Shown here piece after piece: positions 49,941-61,200 of a DNA stretch of 64,000 nucleotides. Both the position numbers and the translations under genes were made by a program. The DNA is taken from assembly GCF_012641475.1 (NCBI RefSeq), contig NZ_JABAIL010000001.1, forward strand, positions 310,001 through 374,000, read 5' to 3'. Positions within the stretch are counted from its first letter, which is position 1. Each line of letters starts with the position of its first letter. The notes below the pieces were generated by a model. That model ran no database searches and was not told the origin of the DNA. It was given only the letters and a program-made list of their open reading frames with translations. This DNA comes from Flammeovirga agarivorans. Its GTDB lineage: Bacteria; Bacteroidota; Bacteroidia; Cytophagales; Flammeovirgaceae.

Positions 49941-50498
49941 TTATTTATAAGAATATATTTTTTCTATAAGTTTTACTGAATATTCAGCAGCATTTTTTTC
50001 AACTTCTTCAGGAGAGTTGTAAACATCTTTAACATAAACACACCCAAAAGCATACATTGGTTTCTGAAATTCCATTTTAGTAAGGTAAGCAGTTTGCTCC
50101 ATAGGGATCAAAAAGCGGTCTACTTTAAAATGATTTGAACCTAGTGGAGAATAAGCTTCTTCTTTTGCTCCCACTGTAAAGCTTAATTGGAAATTTTTGC
50201 CTTTCAATTTATCACCTCCCGCTCCATAAGCGAATCCATAGGTAAAAACATCATCAAACCACTTCTTTAAGATGGCAGGCATGTTATACCAATAAAATGG
50301 ATATTGAAAAATTACATTATCACTCTCTAATAGGGCTTTTTGCTCTGCTTCAACATCAATCTTATAATCTGGATATAAAGCGTGAATATCTCTTACTTCT
50401 ATGTTTTCAATATTTTTCTCTAATTCTGAAATAATCTTTTTGTTAGCAATAGAATGTTCAAAATTAGGGTGAGCAAGAATAACTAGAGTTTTTTTCAT
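49941..50498 (-). CDS. NAD(P)H-dependent oxidoreductase, flavodoxin-like fold (KefF/MdaB-like)
   Basis: The 185-residue protein has 'KKTLVILAHPNFEHSIANKKIISEL' (phosphate loop after strand 1), 'SDNVIFQYPFYWYNMPAILKKWFDDVFTYGFAYGAGGDKLKGKNFQLSFTVGAKEEAYSP' (the family signature, about residues 59-117) and an end typical of Flavodoxin_2 proteins. It probably reduces quinones or electrophiles with NAD(P)H in the cytoplasm. It is related to, but clearly distinct from, the protein at 3.9-4.4 kb. It is divergent from a secreted SRPBCC protein with a 226-base spacer, so the two may share regulation. Confidence 0.88.
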   Translation of the reverse strand: MKKTLVILAHPNFEHSIANKKIISELEKNIENIEVRDIHALYPDYKIDVEAEQKALLESDNVIFQYPFYWYNMPAILKKWFDDVFTYGFAYGAGGDKLKGKNFQLSFTVGAKEEAYSPLGSNHFKVDRFLIPMEQTAYLTKMEFQKPMYAFGCVYVKDVYNSPEEVEKNAAEYSVKLIEKIYSYK

Positions 50499-50724
50499 GA
50501 TAAGTAGATTTTGATAAAAGGTCTTAATGAATTTTCACTTTCTTAACATAACGATCTCATAATCTTTAGGTTGTATCAATAGAATTAATGTACAATAATG
50601 ACTTTAAATAAGTGTGAACCAATTTTCCTAACCTTTGAGCTTATCCTCCCAAAAGATCAATCATGAAACGCCCACCTTTGTAATGTCAATAATTCAATAA
50701 AGAACATTACTAAAAAGAACACTC

Positions 50725-51315
50725 ATGAAAACTCAATTTAGATTTATAACCTTTCTTTTCTTAACAGTTTTATCCATTCAAGTTATTGCTCAAGAGAAAA
50801 AGACACAGCATGTTGAAGTATCAAGAATAATAAATGCTCCAGTTGAAAGTGTTTGGAAAGTTGTAGGCGAAGAATTTGGTGAAATTCATAAATCACACCC
50901 CAAAATTGTAAGTTCAGATTATTTAAACGATAGCCCTACTCATGGATGTGAAGGTGCTGAGAGGGTTTGTAACCTGAATATGGATGGGTCTAAATACATT
51001 AAAGAGAAGCAAGTAGAATTTAACCCTGATCAACACAGCTTTAAAGTACAAATCACCAATAGTGGAACTTTACCATTAGATGCAGAATACTCTTTTGCAG
51101 AATATAAAGTGGAAAAAGTAGATGAGAATACGAGTAAACTGATTTTTACTTTCGACTATAGAACGAAGCCTGCTTTTATGGGAAGTCTTGCTAAAGGAAA
51201 ATTTAAGAAACAATTATCTGATTATATGTTGGCAGTAGACCATTATGTAACTACAGGTGAAGAAGTGAATGCTGAAAACTTTAAAAACATCAAAAAGCAG
51301 CAACAGTCAAAATAA
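50725..51315 (+). CDS. Secreted SRPBCC/START-like protein
   Basis: The 196-residue protein has signal peptide MKTQFRFITFLFLTVLSIQVIAQ, then 'VEVSRIINAPVESVWKVVGEEFGEIHKSHPKIVSSDYLNDSPTHGCEGAERVCNLN' and 'KEKQVEFNPDQHSFKVQITNSGTLPLDAEYSFAEYKVEKVDENTSKLIFTFDYRTKPAFMG', the SRPBCC (polyketide cyclase/Bet v1-like) fold that binds a hydrophobic ligand in a cavity. Most family members are cytosolic; export to the periplasm is less common but seen in Bacteroidota. Two cysteines (in 'HGCEGAERVCN') could form a disulfide. The ligand is unknown. It is divergent from a flavodoxin-fold reductase gene. Confidence 0.82.
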   Translation: MKTQFRFITFLFLTVLSIQVIAQEKKTQHVEVSRIINAPVESVWKVVGEEFGEIHKSHPKIVSSDYLNDSPTHGCEGAERVCNLNMDGSKYIKEKQVEFNPDQHSFKVQITNSGTLPLDAEYSFAEYKVEKVDENTSKLIFTFDYRTKPAFMGSLAKGKFKKQLSDYMLAVDHYVTTGEEVNAENFKNIKKQQQSK

Positions 51316-51368
51316 GAGAGAATAAATATACGAGTAATTAGGTATATTACTGGATACCAATTTATCAA

Positions 51369-51400
51369 GAAAACTAGTTGTTGTTCAACTAGTTTTCTTT
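51369..51400. terminator. Bidirectional terminator
   Basis: The perfect stem GAAAACTAGTTG pairs with CAACTAGTTTTC; TTTTTT follows on the plus strand. It separates the SRPBCC gene from the convergent T9SS cargo gene. Confidence 0.9.
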
Positions 51401-51401
51401 T

Positions 51402-52193
51402 TTATTGCTTAATGATTCTATAATTACTTTTCCCAATTTTAATAAGATAAACACCGGGATGTAGGTTGTGGATATTCAATTGTACAAAGAAGTCGTTTTG
51501 TTGGACTACCTGTATTGAATTTGAGACGATTTTTCCTGACAAATCAACAAATGTAATTTGATTTGCGACTATCCCTTCCTGTTCAATTGTTAAAACGTTT
51601 TGTGTTGGGTTAGGATAGATAGAAACTCTCGATGAAGCTTCTTGATTAAAAATGGCTAAGGGACCATAAGTAGAAGATTGACCATCAAAGTCGACTTGTC
51701 TCAATCGATAATATGATTTTCCGGATAATGGTTTTGTGTCTCTTAGAGTATAGTTAATTTGATGTTGAGATTGACCTGCTCCCAATACGGTACCTACTTC
51801 AGTCCAAGATTTAGATCCTGCCTTCTGTTTTTCAATAACAAAATGATCGTTATTTATTTCAGAAGCAGTAATCCATTGTAAAACCACAATATTGTCATCT
51901 GTGATTTCAGCTTCAAAGGAAGCAAGTGTAATTGGTAAATCGGTTAATTCTTCTGCCGAATATATCCCTACTTCAGCACCATGACCGTATCCTCCGGAGT
52001 AAATCTGATTGTTAATGGTATATAAAAGCGAACCGTTGTTTTCTTGGTTGCCACTACCCAAATAAACGGTATTGTCTACCTCGTAAGTAATAGTGCCATT
52101 TCCACTACCATCACCACCAGAATAAATATCTTGAGAAAAACTTTGAAATGAACTCAAAAGAAGAGCATATAAAAAGATGATATTGTATTTCAT
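51402..52193 (-). CDS. Secreted protein with T9SS type A sorting domain
   Basis: The 263-residue protein has signal peptide MKYNIIFLYALLLSSFQSFSQ, a Gly-rich repeat region (about 22-75) with recurring 'IYSGG.G.GNG', 'VYLGSGNQENNG' and 'IYSGGYGHGAE' units, a fibronectin-III-like domain ('ITLASFEAEITDDNIVVLQWITASEINNDHFVIEKQKAGSKSWTEVGTVLGAGQSQHQINYTLRDTKPLSGKSYYRLRQVDFDG') and a C-terminal T9SS type A domain ('SIYPNPTQNVLTI...HPGVYLIKIGKSNYRIIKQ'). It has no enzyme domain and is probably a surface structural or adhesive protein. It lies 12 bases after the SUMF1-like gene and is surely co-transcribed with it. Confidence 0.85.
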   Translation of the reverse strand: MKYNIIFLYALLLSSFQSFSQDIYSGGDGSGNGTITYEVDNTVYLGSGNQENNGSLLYTINNQIYSGGYGHGAEVGIYSAEELTDLPITLASFEAEITDDNIVVLQWITASEINNDHFVIEKQKAGSKSWTEVGTVLGAGQSQHQINYTLRDTKPLSGKSYYRLRQVDFDGQSSTYGPLAIFNQEASSRVSIYPNPTQNVLTIEQEGIVANQITFVDLSGKIVSNSIQVVQQNDFFVQLNIHNLHPGVYLIKIGKSNYRIIKQ

Positions 52194-52205
52194 AGCTTTT
52201 ACTTT

Positions 52206-53705
52206 TTAAGGTGCTGTTCTTACTCCTCGTCCACCATGAACATTGATTCTACTTTCTGCTACGACCATATCGCTACGGTCTGTAGTCAATAATTTTGTGT
52301 CTTTTTGAATGAAAGAACCTCCACGGTTACCAATTCCAGGATCACCCGTACTACCAGGCCATGAAGGAAGATCCATGTATAATCCACCAGAACCAATCGT
52401 TCCATCTCCATGAGTACCATCAAAGGTTTCTCCAGCAGTAATAGCATCTATGACTCTCTCTTTAATATTTCCGGCTAATTCTAAAATGCCAAAATAGGAT
52501 GCACCGGCGGTTGCTTTACTCGTATTATTTGTCTGTGCAGCAAACGCTCCAACTCTAATAGGTCCTTCTAAATTCCCATAAGTATAACTACAAAGGGCAT
52601 TACCTTTTGTGGCATCAAAAGTAGCATCTGTTACAGTTTCAGTTTCATCGGTACTTGTTAGCACATAGTCTGTGGCTTCAGCATCTGCAGTACCATCCTT
52701 TAGTTCTCTAGTTCCCCAAGGGAAGTTTCCAATAACGCTGGTACTTTCAAAACCTCTACAGGCTTTTTCATATTCCATTTCGGTCATCGGCCTTAAAGCA
52801 GCCCAATCCAAGTAAGTAGCAATGTCCGCCCATGAAAGAAAGTTACAAGCAACATGCGGATTACTACTGCTATAATCATCACCAGTAATACTTAAATTAT
52901 ACCTGAACCGGTCGCCAGAAAATGATGATTTATATCTATTGTTTGGAGAACTACAAGTATTTAAAAAGTCACAATACTGTCCTTGAGTAATCTCATATTT
53001 CATACAGTAAAAAGCTTGATAACCTTTAGGAAAACTTGCATTTACATTAGCAGTCAAACCATTCTTAGTAGTTAGACTAAATGATTTGTTTTCTCCATCA
53101 ATTGATAATACACTCGTAAAGAAGTTTTCTCCTCCACTATAATTCGCACCCAACACATAAGTTCCTTCTGGTACATAGACCATTTCAATGGCAAATACCT
53201 TTATTTCTATAGCATTATTAATATCAACTCCGTTGTAACCGTAATCCCATTTCAACCCTACATTACTATAATTAGCATTGTTACTACTTTGTGTTAATTC
53301 ATTAGCAGAATATAGAAAAACACCATTAGAATAATTATCAATATCGGTGAAATCCAAAGCAGACGAAATGTTGGCATTACTAGGTACTTGATGCCCATCT
53401 GCAATTCCGGTACCATTCACATAACTTAATGTACAGTGCTTCCAATCCCCTTCGTTTTCTCTGTACTTTGCAAAAATCCATGCAGCATCCCAGTTAGAAG
53501 GTCCAAAGGCTACTTTCCATGAGTTAGACCAAGAAAGATCAAATTCAATAACGGCAGTTTCCTCATCGATATCTTGAGATGTGATACTAATGTTACTAAT
53601 TGATATATTATTCGCCTTAGTACCAAATGATAATAACAGACATCCAAAAGAGATAAAAACTACCTTTTTAAGGTGAGAGATTAGTGGTTTGTTGATCATC
53701 TTCAT
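52206..53705 (-). CDS. SUMF1/FGE-sulfatase-domain exported protein, apparently non-catalytic
   Basis: The 499-residue exported protein has signal peptide through about residue 31 ('VVFISFGCLLLSFGTKA'), a beta domain (about 35-185) and then a formylglycine-generating-enzyme-type domain (about 185-499): 'MVYVPEGTYVLGANYSGGENFFTS', 'FYCMKYEITQGQYCDFLN', 'NPHVACNFLSWADIATYLDWAALRPMTEMEYEKACRG', 'GNFPWGT', 'GILELAGNIKERVIDA' and 'GNRGGSFIQKDTKLL...GGRGVRTAP'. The catalytic cysteines near the C-terminal 'CRxxxR' region are absent, as in GldJ/GldK-type proteins, so a scaffold role is likelier than sulfatase activation. The next gene encodes a T9SS-exported surface protein. Confidence 0.85.
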   Translation of the reverse strand: MKMINKPLISHLKKVVFISFGCLLLSFGTKANNISISNISITSQDIDEETAVIEFDLSWSNSWKVAFGPSNWDAAWIFAKYRENEGDWKHCTLSYVNGTGIADGHQVPSNANISSALDFTDIDNYSNGVFLYSANELTQSSNNANYSNVGLKWDYGYNGVDINNAIEIKVFAIEMVYVPEGTYVLGANYSGGENFFTSVLSIDGENKSFSLTTKNGLTANVNASFPKGYQAFYCMKYEITQGQYCDFLNTCSSPNNRYKSSFSGDRFRYNLSITGDDYSSSNPHVACNFLSWADIATYLDWAALRPMTEMEYEKACRGFESTSVIGNFPWGTRELKDGTADAEATDYVLTSTDETETVTDATFDATKGNALCSYTYGNLEGPIRVGAFAAQTNNTSKATAGASYFGILELAGNIKERVIDAITAGETFDGTHGDGTIGSGGLYMDLPSWPGSTGDPGIGNRGGSFIQKDTKLLTTDRSDMVVAESRINVHGGRGVRTAP

Positions 53706-53992
53706 TTCATCGTTTGAATTAGCAATGCTGGTTAAAATGTTGTGTTTTCGTTGAATGTAAGTAGCAATTATTTTGGTTTAAATACTTGTAAATGAATTCC
53801 TTTGGATAGATGGTCACCCATGAATGCACCAATTACAAACCTTTTCTGCTCTTCTGATCGCTGTCGGTAATAAATCATGAATTAACTATTTGGTTAATGT
53901 GGTCGTAATTTGATAACGTTTGATCAATATTTGATGCCAGTATTTATAACTCATACCGTTAATTATGTTGTAGTTTAAACAAAATATTCGCT

Positions 53993-55168
53993 ATGAGTAC
54001 TAAGAAATTTAATCTGATCGCTATTTTATTGATACTAACTTTATCCACAACAAAACTTTGGGCACAAGACCAAACAGGAGAAAAGCAGAAGAAAGAAATG
54101 ACAAAGTTTAACGATGCCAATGAAAGAAAAGGGGTGAAGTTCAAAGTTATTCCAGGTCCTTTTTATGATCCTTCTATTAAGTATGGTATGTTTCTAGCTC
54201 CCATGCTCACCTATTATCCCTCTAAAGGAGACATGATATCTCCTGCTTCCACTACAGCTTTTTATGGAATTTACACTTCAAATAATTCTTATATAATAGG
54301 AATGAATAATGAACTATACTTAAAAGAGGATACATGGAGATTGAAACTTAGAGCAGGGTATGGAAACCTCAATAAAGATTTATCACTATATGGAGTAGAT
54401 GAGAATGGACAATTGGATTATTCCCAAAAAACAGTTCAAGATGTTACACAAGAAGTAAGGCAGTTAGAAACGTATGCGATGCATAAAGTAGTACCTAGTT
54501 TGTATATGGGACTTGGGTATACGTATAAAAGCTTTGGATTTACAGGTAATACTCCAGAAGCTGTCGAAGCGTTGGAAAATAACGACATGAACGGAGCTTC
54601 AGTAAACCATGGCTTAGCATTAAAACTTGATTATGATACTAGAGACAATGTTCAGTTTCCTTATAAAGGATATTATATGAGTTATACGGGAACAGAGTTT
54701 TTCTCTGAAGGACAAAACAACAATGCCTATTTTAGTAATAACTTCAAAATGATGGGTTTCTGGTCACTAACTAAAAATCATAGACATATTATTGCTACCA
54801 AAGTTTATGGAAACATATTAGTAGGAGATGTCCAAAAGCAAGACTTTTCTATTTATGGTAGAATAAACGGTGATGTACAAAGGGGATATCAGTCGGGAAC
54901 ACATACCGATAAAAATGCATTAAATGTAGAGGTAGAATATCGATATACTTCGCCTTTATTAAATAATAAATTAGGGTTCATTGCTATGGTGGGTGATGGT
55001 AAAGTATTTGGGTACTACAATAACTTTACAGATACAGAACATTTACCTGTTGTCGCACTGGGTATTAGGTATGCAATATTACCTTATGAACGTATTAATA
55101 TAAGGTTTGATACTACCTATGGTAAAGATGGAATGGTTTGGTATTTTGGTATACGAGAAGCATTCTAA
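53993..55168 (+). CDS. BamA/Omp85-like outer membrane barrel without POTRA domains
   Basis: The 391-residue protein has signal peptide (about 1-25, 'IAILLILTLSTTKLWAQ'), a short linker of about 35 residues and then a barrel with the Omp85 surface-antigen signature: 'SVNHGLALKLDYDTRDNVQFPYKGYYMSYTGTEFFSEG', 'DFSIYGRINGDVQRGYQSGTHTDKNALNVEVEYRYTSPLLNNKLGFIAMVGDGKVFG' and the terminal '...GMVWYFGIREAF' with a C-terminal Phe. There are no POTRA repeats, so it is not the main BamA; short family members act as porins, surface proteins or exporters of unknown substrates. It is monocistronic, with a strong terminator after it. Confidence 0.85.
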   Translation: MSTKKFNLIAILLILTLSTTKLWAQDQTGEKQKKEMTKFNDANERKGVKFKVIPGPFYDPSIKYGMFLAPMLTYYPSKGDMISPASTTAFYGIYTSNNSYIIGMNNELYLKEDTWRLKLRAGYGNLNKDLSLYGVDENGQLDYSQKTVQDVTQEVRQLETYAMHKVVPSLYMGLGYTYKSFGFTGNTPEAVEALENNDMNGASVNHGLALKLDYDTRDNVQFPYKGYYMSYTGTEFFSEGQNNNAYFSNNFKMMGFWSLTKNHRHIIATKVYGNILVGDVQKQDFSIYGRINGDVQRGYQSGTHTDKNALNVEVEYRYTSPLLNNKLGFIAMVGDGKVFGYYNNFTDTEHLPVVALGIRYAILPYERINIRFDTTYGKDGMVWYFGIREAF

Positions 55169-55177
55169 TAAAAACAG

Positions 55178-55208
55178 AAAGGCTACTCCGAAACGGAGTA
55201 GCCTTTTT
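55178..55208 (+). terminator. Terminator of the Omp85-like gene
   Basis: The perfect 13-bp stem AAAGGCTACTCCG pairs with CGGAGTAGCCTTT around AAA, followed by TT on the plus strand. It may also help end the convergent GH81 transcript. Confidence 0.9.
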
Positions 55209-55253
55209 ACTGTCTGTCCTTAAATAATTGTCTTCTATGTGTACCAATATTAA

Positions 55254-58200
55254 TTATTGTTTAATCACCTTGATTTGACTAAACTGTTGTTCCCCTTGAA
55301 TCTGAATAAAGTAGATACCAGATTTTAAAGATTGGAAGTCAACTTCAACATGATTGCCTTGATGCAATAATTGACGGATTAATTTACCTTCAATGTTGAT
55401 GATATTGATGTTCTGATCTTGTTCAGGAAGATCTAATACAAGAATATCACTAACAGGGTTCGGGTAATAAGAAACTTTTACTAACTCATCTTCTAGACTT
55501 GTTACTTCAGCTTCCTCAATCATAATACTGATCGAAGCAGATGCTGTTGCTCCCTGATCGTCTGTTACAACTACTTTAACTTCATAAGTACCTGATGCAT
55601 CAGGTGTCCAATCTAATTCGAATGGAGCAGCTGTAATTGTTTCTACTAATTCATCGTTTACATATACCTCAACTTTCTCAATAGAACCATCAGTATCTGC
55701 TACATCCATTGTATAAGAAACCGTAGCTCCTAATGTGTAAGTTGTCACTTCGTCTGATGTTGCTACTGAAATTGTTGGTGCAATATTATCTTCTTCACCA
55801 ACACTGCTATCAACGATATTAATAACAGCTTGAGTTGTACCTGTAAGATCGTCGTTATCTGTAGCTATCGCTTTTACTGTATATTCACCAACAGCTTCAC
55901 CTGTCCAGTTAAATGTATAAGGAGCTTCAGTAACTGTAGCAAGTAGTTCATCATTAACGTAGAAATCTACTTTGCTTACTGTACCATCTTCATCTTCTGC
56001 TGTCGCAGTGAAAGCAACTTCACTGTTTATTTCAAAAGAAGATTGATCATCTGTAGTTGATAAAGTAACTGTAGGTGCATTATCACTTACTTCTTCTGTA
56101 AGTTCGAAAGTCATTTTACCTAAATTAAAACCACCATCAATAAAATAGACTTTCATTACATGTTCCCCTTTCGTAAGTGATAAGCCCTCTACAGTTTTAC
56201 TTTGCCAAGTATTCCATCCGCCTGTAGCATCTACAGAGATATTACCCGAAATATTAGTACCGTCTACTTCAATGTAGAATGGACCTCTACTTTCTGAGTT
56301 ATCGGATGCATACCTGAATGAGAAGGAATAGATTCCTGATGTAGTAACCTCTACAGTATACCTTAACCATTCACCAGGACCTGTCCAACCAATAGTTGGC
56401 CCTTCATCTTCACCATACACAACATCTACAAATTCATCTTTTCTATAATCACCCTCGTTGTAAGCTACCAAGTCGAAGTAAGTGATGTTTTGTCCGTTAC
56501 CGAATTCAAATACATCGTAATGACCAGACTCGATAGTACCAGGGATCTGTGCCGCTGTATCTCCAAATGGAGTAATATTACCAATAGAAACAGTTGTTTC
56601 TTCAGAAGTAACTGTGGTAGCATCATCAAATGTTGCTGTTGCTTTGAAAGTGACATCGCCACTAACATCAGAAGTCCATTTTAAAGTATATGGAGCAGCA
56701 GAAACACTACCTACACTATTGTTATTGACAAAATATTCTACTGATGTAACTGTAGTACTACCATTTAGTACCTCAGCTGTTAGCGTAATATCTTGACCAA
56801 TCACATAGCTTTTATCTTTATCTACACCTGCAACCTTTAATGTTGGTTCATCGCCTTCGTCATCATCTCCACAGCTTCCTACAGTAAATGTTTGAATATC
56901 TTCAATTGTATTTCTTTCACCACCTTCTGGGTGAGAGTAAGTGTAATAGAAAGATACTTCACTTCCAGCAGGAGCATTTAATTGGAATGGCTCGTTTGGC
57001 TTAGCATTGTAACCAGGGTATGCACCATCACCAGTTTTGTAGAATAAGATCAATACATTATCACCCATTCCATCAATTAATGGAATGAACGTCAGTGTTG
57101 GATTTTCAGCTTCACCAGAGAATGAATAACTGAAGTGACCATTTGCCATTTCTGCTTCATAACATGAGTTGGCTGATGTACCTGTTACTTCTATTTCTTT
57201 TGAAGTTGCTGTTTTGTTATCATTATCTGTAACCACTGCAGTGATTACACTCTTACCTTTAACAACACTCCAATTGATAGAATAAGGAGCCTCAGTGTCT
57301 GTTCCAATAGAACTTTCACCTACAAAGAATTCGACTTGTGCTACTGAACCGTCAGTATCAGCAGCTGTAACTGAAATTGAAATATTAGTTCCCTCTTTGT
57401 ATGAGGCTCCATGATTTGGTGTAACAATTTCGATTGTTGGAATTGTAGTGTCTACAGGCTCGCTGACACAGCTTCCAACAACGAAGGTATTCGGTGTAGC
57501 TGATGTATTTCTTTCTCCACCTTCAGGGTGTGAGTAAGTATAATAGAATGAGATTTCGCTTCCATTAGCAGCTGTAATTTGGAATGGCTCATTTGGCGTA
57601 GCATTGTAACCACCATATCCACCGCCGTTGATAGAAAGGAACAAAATACAAGTTGGTGAACCCATTCCTGATTGATTAGGAATAAATGTTAGCGTAGGGT
57701 TTTCACTAGCGTCTGATAATTCAAAATCATAATCGCCATTATCACTTGTTCCAGAGCAAGAAGGTGCTTCTTGTGCTGTAATTGTGAATGTTTTACTTGT
57801 ACTTGTTTTAGCATCATTATCTGTTGCTACAGCATAGATAGTGTAATCTTTTGCTTCCGTTGGAGTCCATGATAATTCAAAAGGATCAGTTACAGACCCT
57901 ACAGATTCATTATCTACAAAGAATTCTACAGAACTAACATCTCCATCAATATCAGAAGCTTCTGCAGCTAGCATGATTGAAGAATTAACAAAAACCATAT
58001 CTCCATCTTTCGGAGCAGTTAATTGTACTGTTGGAGCAATTTTACCGTCAGCAGTAACAATTAATTTAATCACATCGCTGTTTGAATACTCACCATTGTC
58101 TACTGTTAGTTGAACAAGGTACTCACCTTCTACTAAGTTGCCTAAAGTAGGAGTAGATGTTGTTTCACCTTCAAATTCAATAACACTAGCACCATATACT

Positions 58201-61200
58201 TGAGTCCATGCATAAGTCAATGAGTTGTTTCCTGGGTCTGAACTGTTAGAACCATCTAAGCTGAAGCTACCTGCAGAGATATCTACCACTTGGTCTTCAC
58301 CTGCATCAGCTACAGGAACATCATAAGAAAGGTCTCCAGTACGACCGAAAGTCATTCTACCTAAGTTAAATTCACCACCTAGGAAAGACACTCTAAGGAT
58401 ATGTTGTCCTTGAGTAAGTTCTATATTGTTTACTGTTGCCGAAGCCCAAGTACCCCAACCTCCTGTTGTAGCTACTTCAATGTCTTCAGAAACTTTTTCA
58501 TCATCAATTGATAAGTAGAAAGGTCCACCGCCATTTCCATTTGCACTTGCATATCTGTAAGTGAAATCATACACACCTGCAGTTTCAACATTTACAGTAT
58601 ATTCCATCCATTCGCCACCAGCTGTCCATCCAACTGTAGCTCCTTCCGCTTCGTCTGCAACATTATCGATATACTCATCTTCTCTGTAGTTTCCTTCGTT
58701 ATAGGCAGAAACATCAAAGTAAGTAATACCTTGGCCAAGGCCACCTTCGAACTGGTCAAAGTTACCAGCATCTATAGTACCTGGAATTACATTGATTTCG
58801 TTGTTAAAAGGAACTTGAAGACCTGCAACAACTGTAATGATGTTAGAAACATCTACAGCTTCATCAGTATGGATTTTTGCATAAAAACGATGCTCACCTG
58901 CTGAAAGTTGAGTAGCAGAAAAAGTAAATGGAGCAGTAGTTAGTTCACCAAGAAGATTACCATTGTCGAAAAATTCAACTTTCGTAGGAGTTACTTCCTC
59001 AACAGTTAATGTAAGATCGATTGAGCCATTGACTGCAGCTTGTTCGAAGCTAGTTTCCAATAAACTCTCAATTTCAACATCTTTGTTTGTTACTGTTTGG
59101 CCAGCAGCTACTGCTAGTTCATAGCCATCAGAGAAAGTTACTGTGATTTCTGAAGTACCATAGTTGTGAGCAACGTATGTTTTTTCTCCATCATTGTTAA
59201 AAGTAACAGCCATAGGATGGTCTGCAGTAACAGAAACATCAATCTGACCAAGAGCATTCATACTGTGTAACCAATAGTAGGTGTGTGAATCAGATACACC
59301 AAATTTTAATGGTCTGTTTGGATAGTCGTTGTATAACTCTAATGCTTTACTTGGATCAGAGAAAGATAAGTAGCCCCACATCACATCGTACCATAGATTT
59401 GGGTTCTCTACATTATTTAGCACATCAGTATTCTGGGTCATTTCATTCCATAATTTATCGACATAAGCGGTGTTGTGTCCCAAATACAGTGCGCCTCCAT
59501 GAAGAGGGTAAAGTTCAATATTATATGATGCTGCAATGTCTGCTGTCCAGAATGTTCCATTGTCGTAGCTATTACTCCAAACTCTTGATACTAAGCTATA
59601 AGCCTGATCATCTTTAAAGTTACGCTCGTTCATATCGAACCAATATTCTTCGACAGCCGTTTGTTCTGTTGTATATAAATAGATTCCTAGATCTCTAATT
59701 TCATCGTTGCCAGTAACCGATCCCCAGTGAATTAATGAAGAGTGGAACTGCATACTTTCTGACGTAGATTCTTGATCATTTCCTTGAGGGAAAGAAGCAA
59801 AACCATTTGCCCAACAGTGTCCTGCGTATGGACTAAAGTTTCTTAGGAATGGAAATAACTCGTCGTCTCTGTTTGGAGAAGAAGCGTCTCTAACCAATAA
59901 GTCGATCATATCACCATATTGATCTGCCCATCCTGGCTCGTATTGCTCTAAAAATGCTGCGGCATGGATAAAGTAACCCCAGTGGAAGTGGTGGTCATTT
60001 AAATTTGAATCTTGACCATGGCCGGCAGGGTAACCCAACATAGCACTCCAGTCTGTGTTGTAGTAGAATAAGAATGCTACCTCACCACTTTCTGCAGTTA
60101 ACCAATCTTCTAATCTTGTCTTAATAGTAGTGATGATGTTATCTCTTACTTCAGTTTCGCCCATTAAGTCAGCTATTCTTGCATTTTGGATCAAACGGTT
60201 CATTGCTTGTCCTTCATTGTAAGAATCTGTCCAGTCTGATAAACCTTCATTTTCTAAAGATTTCACTTTTGACAATAATGCTGATACATCAAAAGATTCA
60301 CTGTTGTTGTTGACATACGGTAATGTTGGAAGGATACCTCTAAATGTATTTTCAACTTGGAAAGTATTACCTTCAATCATTTTTAATTCACCTCTTACTG
60401 TAGTGTAAGCGATAGAACCTGGCGTTGTTGATGCATCTGAAAGATTAGCCCATTGGTGTGGAAGTAATCCTAAAAGCATATTTGTATCATCGCCTTCTTT
60501 AACTTCTGTAGTAACAGTAAAATCTGTCGTCAGTGTAGAAGCAGAAGCATCGTAATCCCATGCTACAGTAGTATTTGTAGGGAATACATAAGCATATTTT
60601 TGGAAATCAGCTGCAGTAGTAGCAACGTCAGAAGTAGACTGTGGTAGCATTACTGCTGACCAGTAATTTTGACCATTTAAAGATGATGAGTAAGTACTGC
60701 CATCTTGAGTCCAAGTACTACCAGTAGGCGCATAGATTACAAAATCAGCACCTTCTCTAGCATCTTGTACCATGATCATTTCATCAGAAACAGTTACTGT
60801 TCCGTGGTTGATAGTAATTGTTGCTACATCATCATCGCCTTTTGAGAAATAGACGAAGGGCATACCTATACCAGATGTAGCTTGTAGGTGGTGCGAACCA
60901 TCATTCCAGTCTATAGTTACAGTCCAATCACTATGGTCTGCAACTGTAGCCTGAGATGCTGAAAGTCCGTCAACTCCTACAACGATTGGAAGTAAATCAT
61001 CAAACACACCCCAAGAGATATAGCTCATCACTAAACCCTCGTTGGTGGTTTTCATAGAAATTGGATAATTGAATAAGTTAGAAGCGTGATCACTTTGTAT
61101 TAAAGTGGACCACCAATCATTAGTTGGTACGGGTTTATCAACTGCGTTTCCGCTTAGTTGAGGTGTGCCCGTAGGGTAGCTGTTTCTCCCCGCTGCATCA

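Noticed and set aside
59285-59617. 110-codon plus-strand frame inside the GH81 gene
   Set aside because: It is fully antisense to a well-supported catalytic domain and has no recognisable features.
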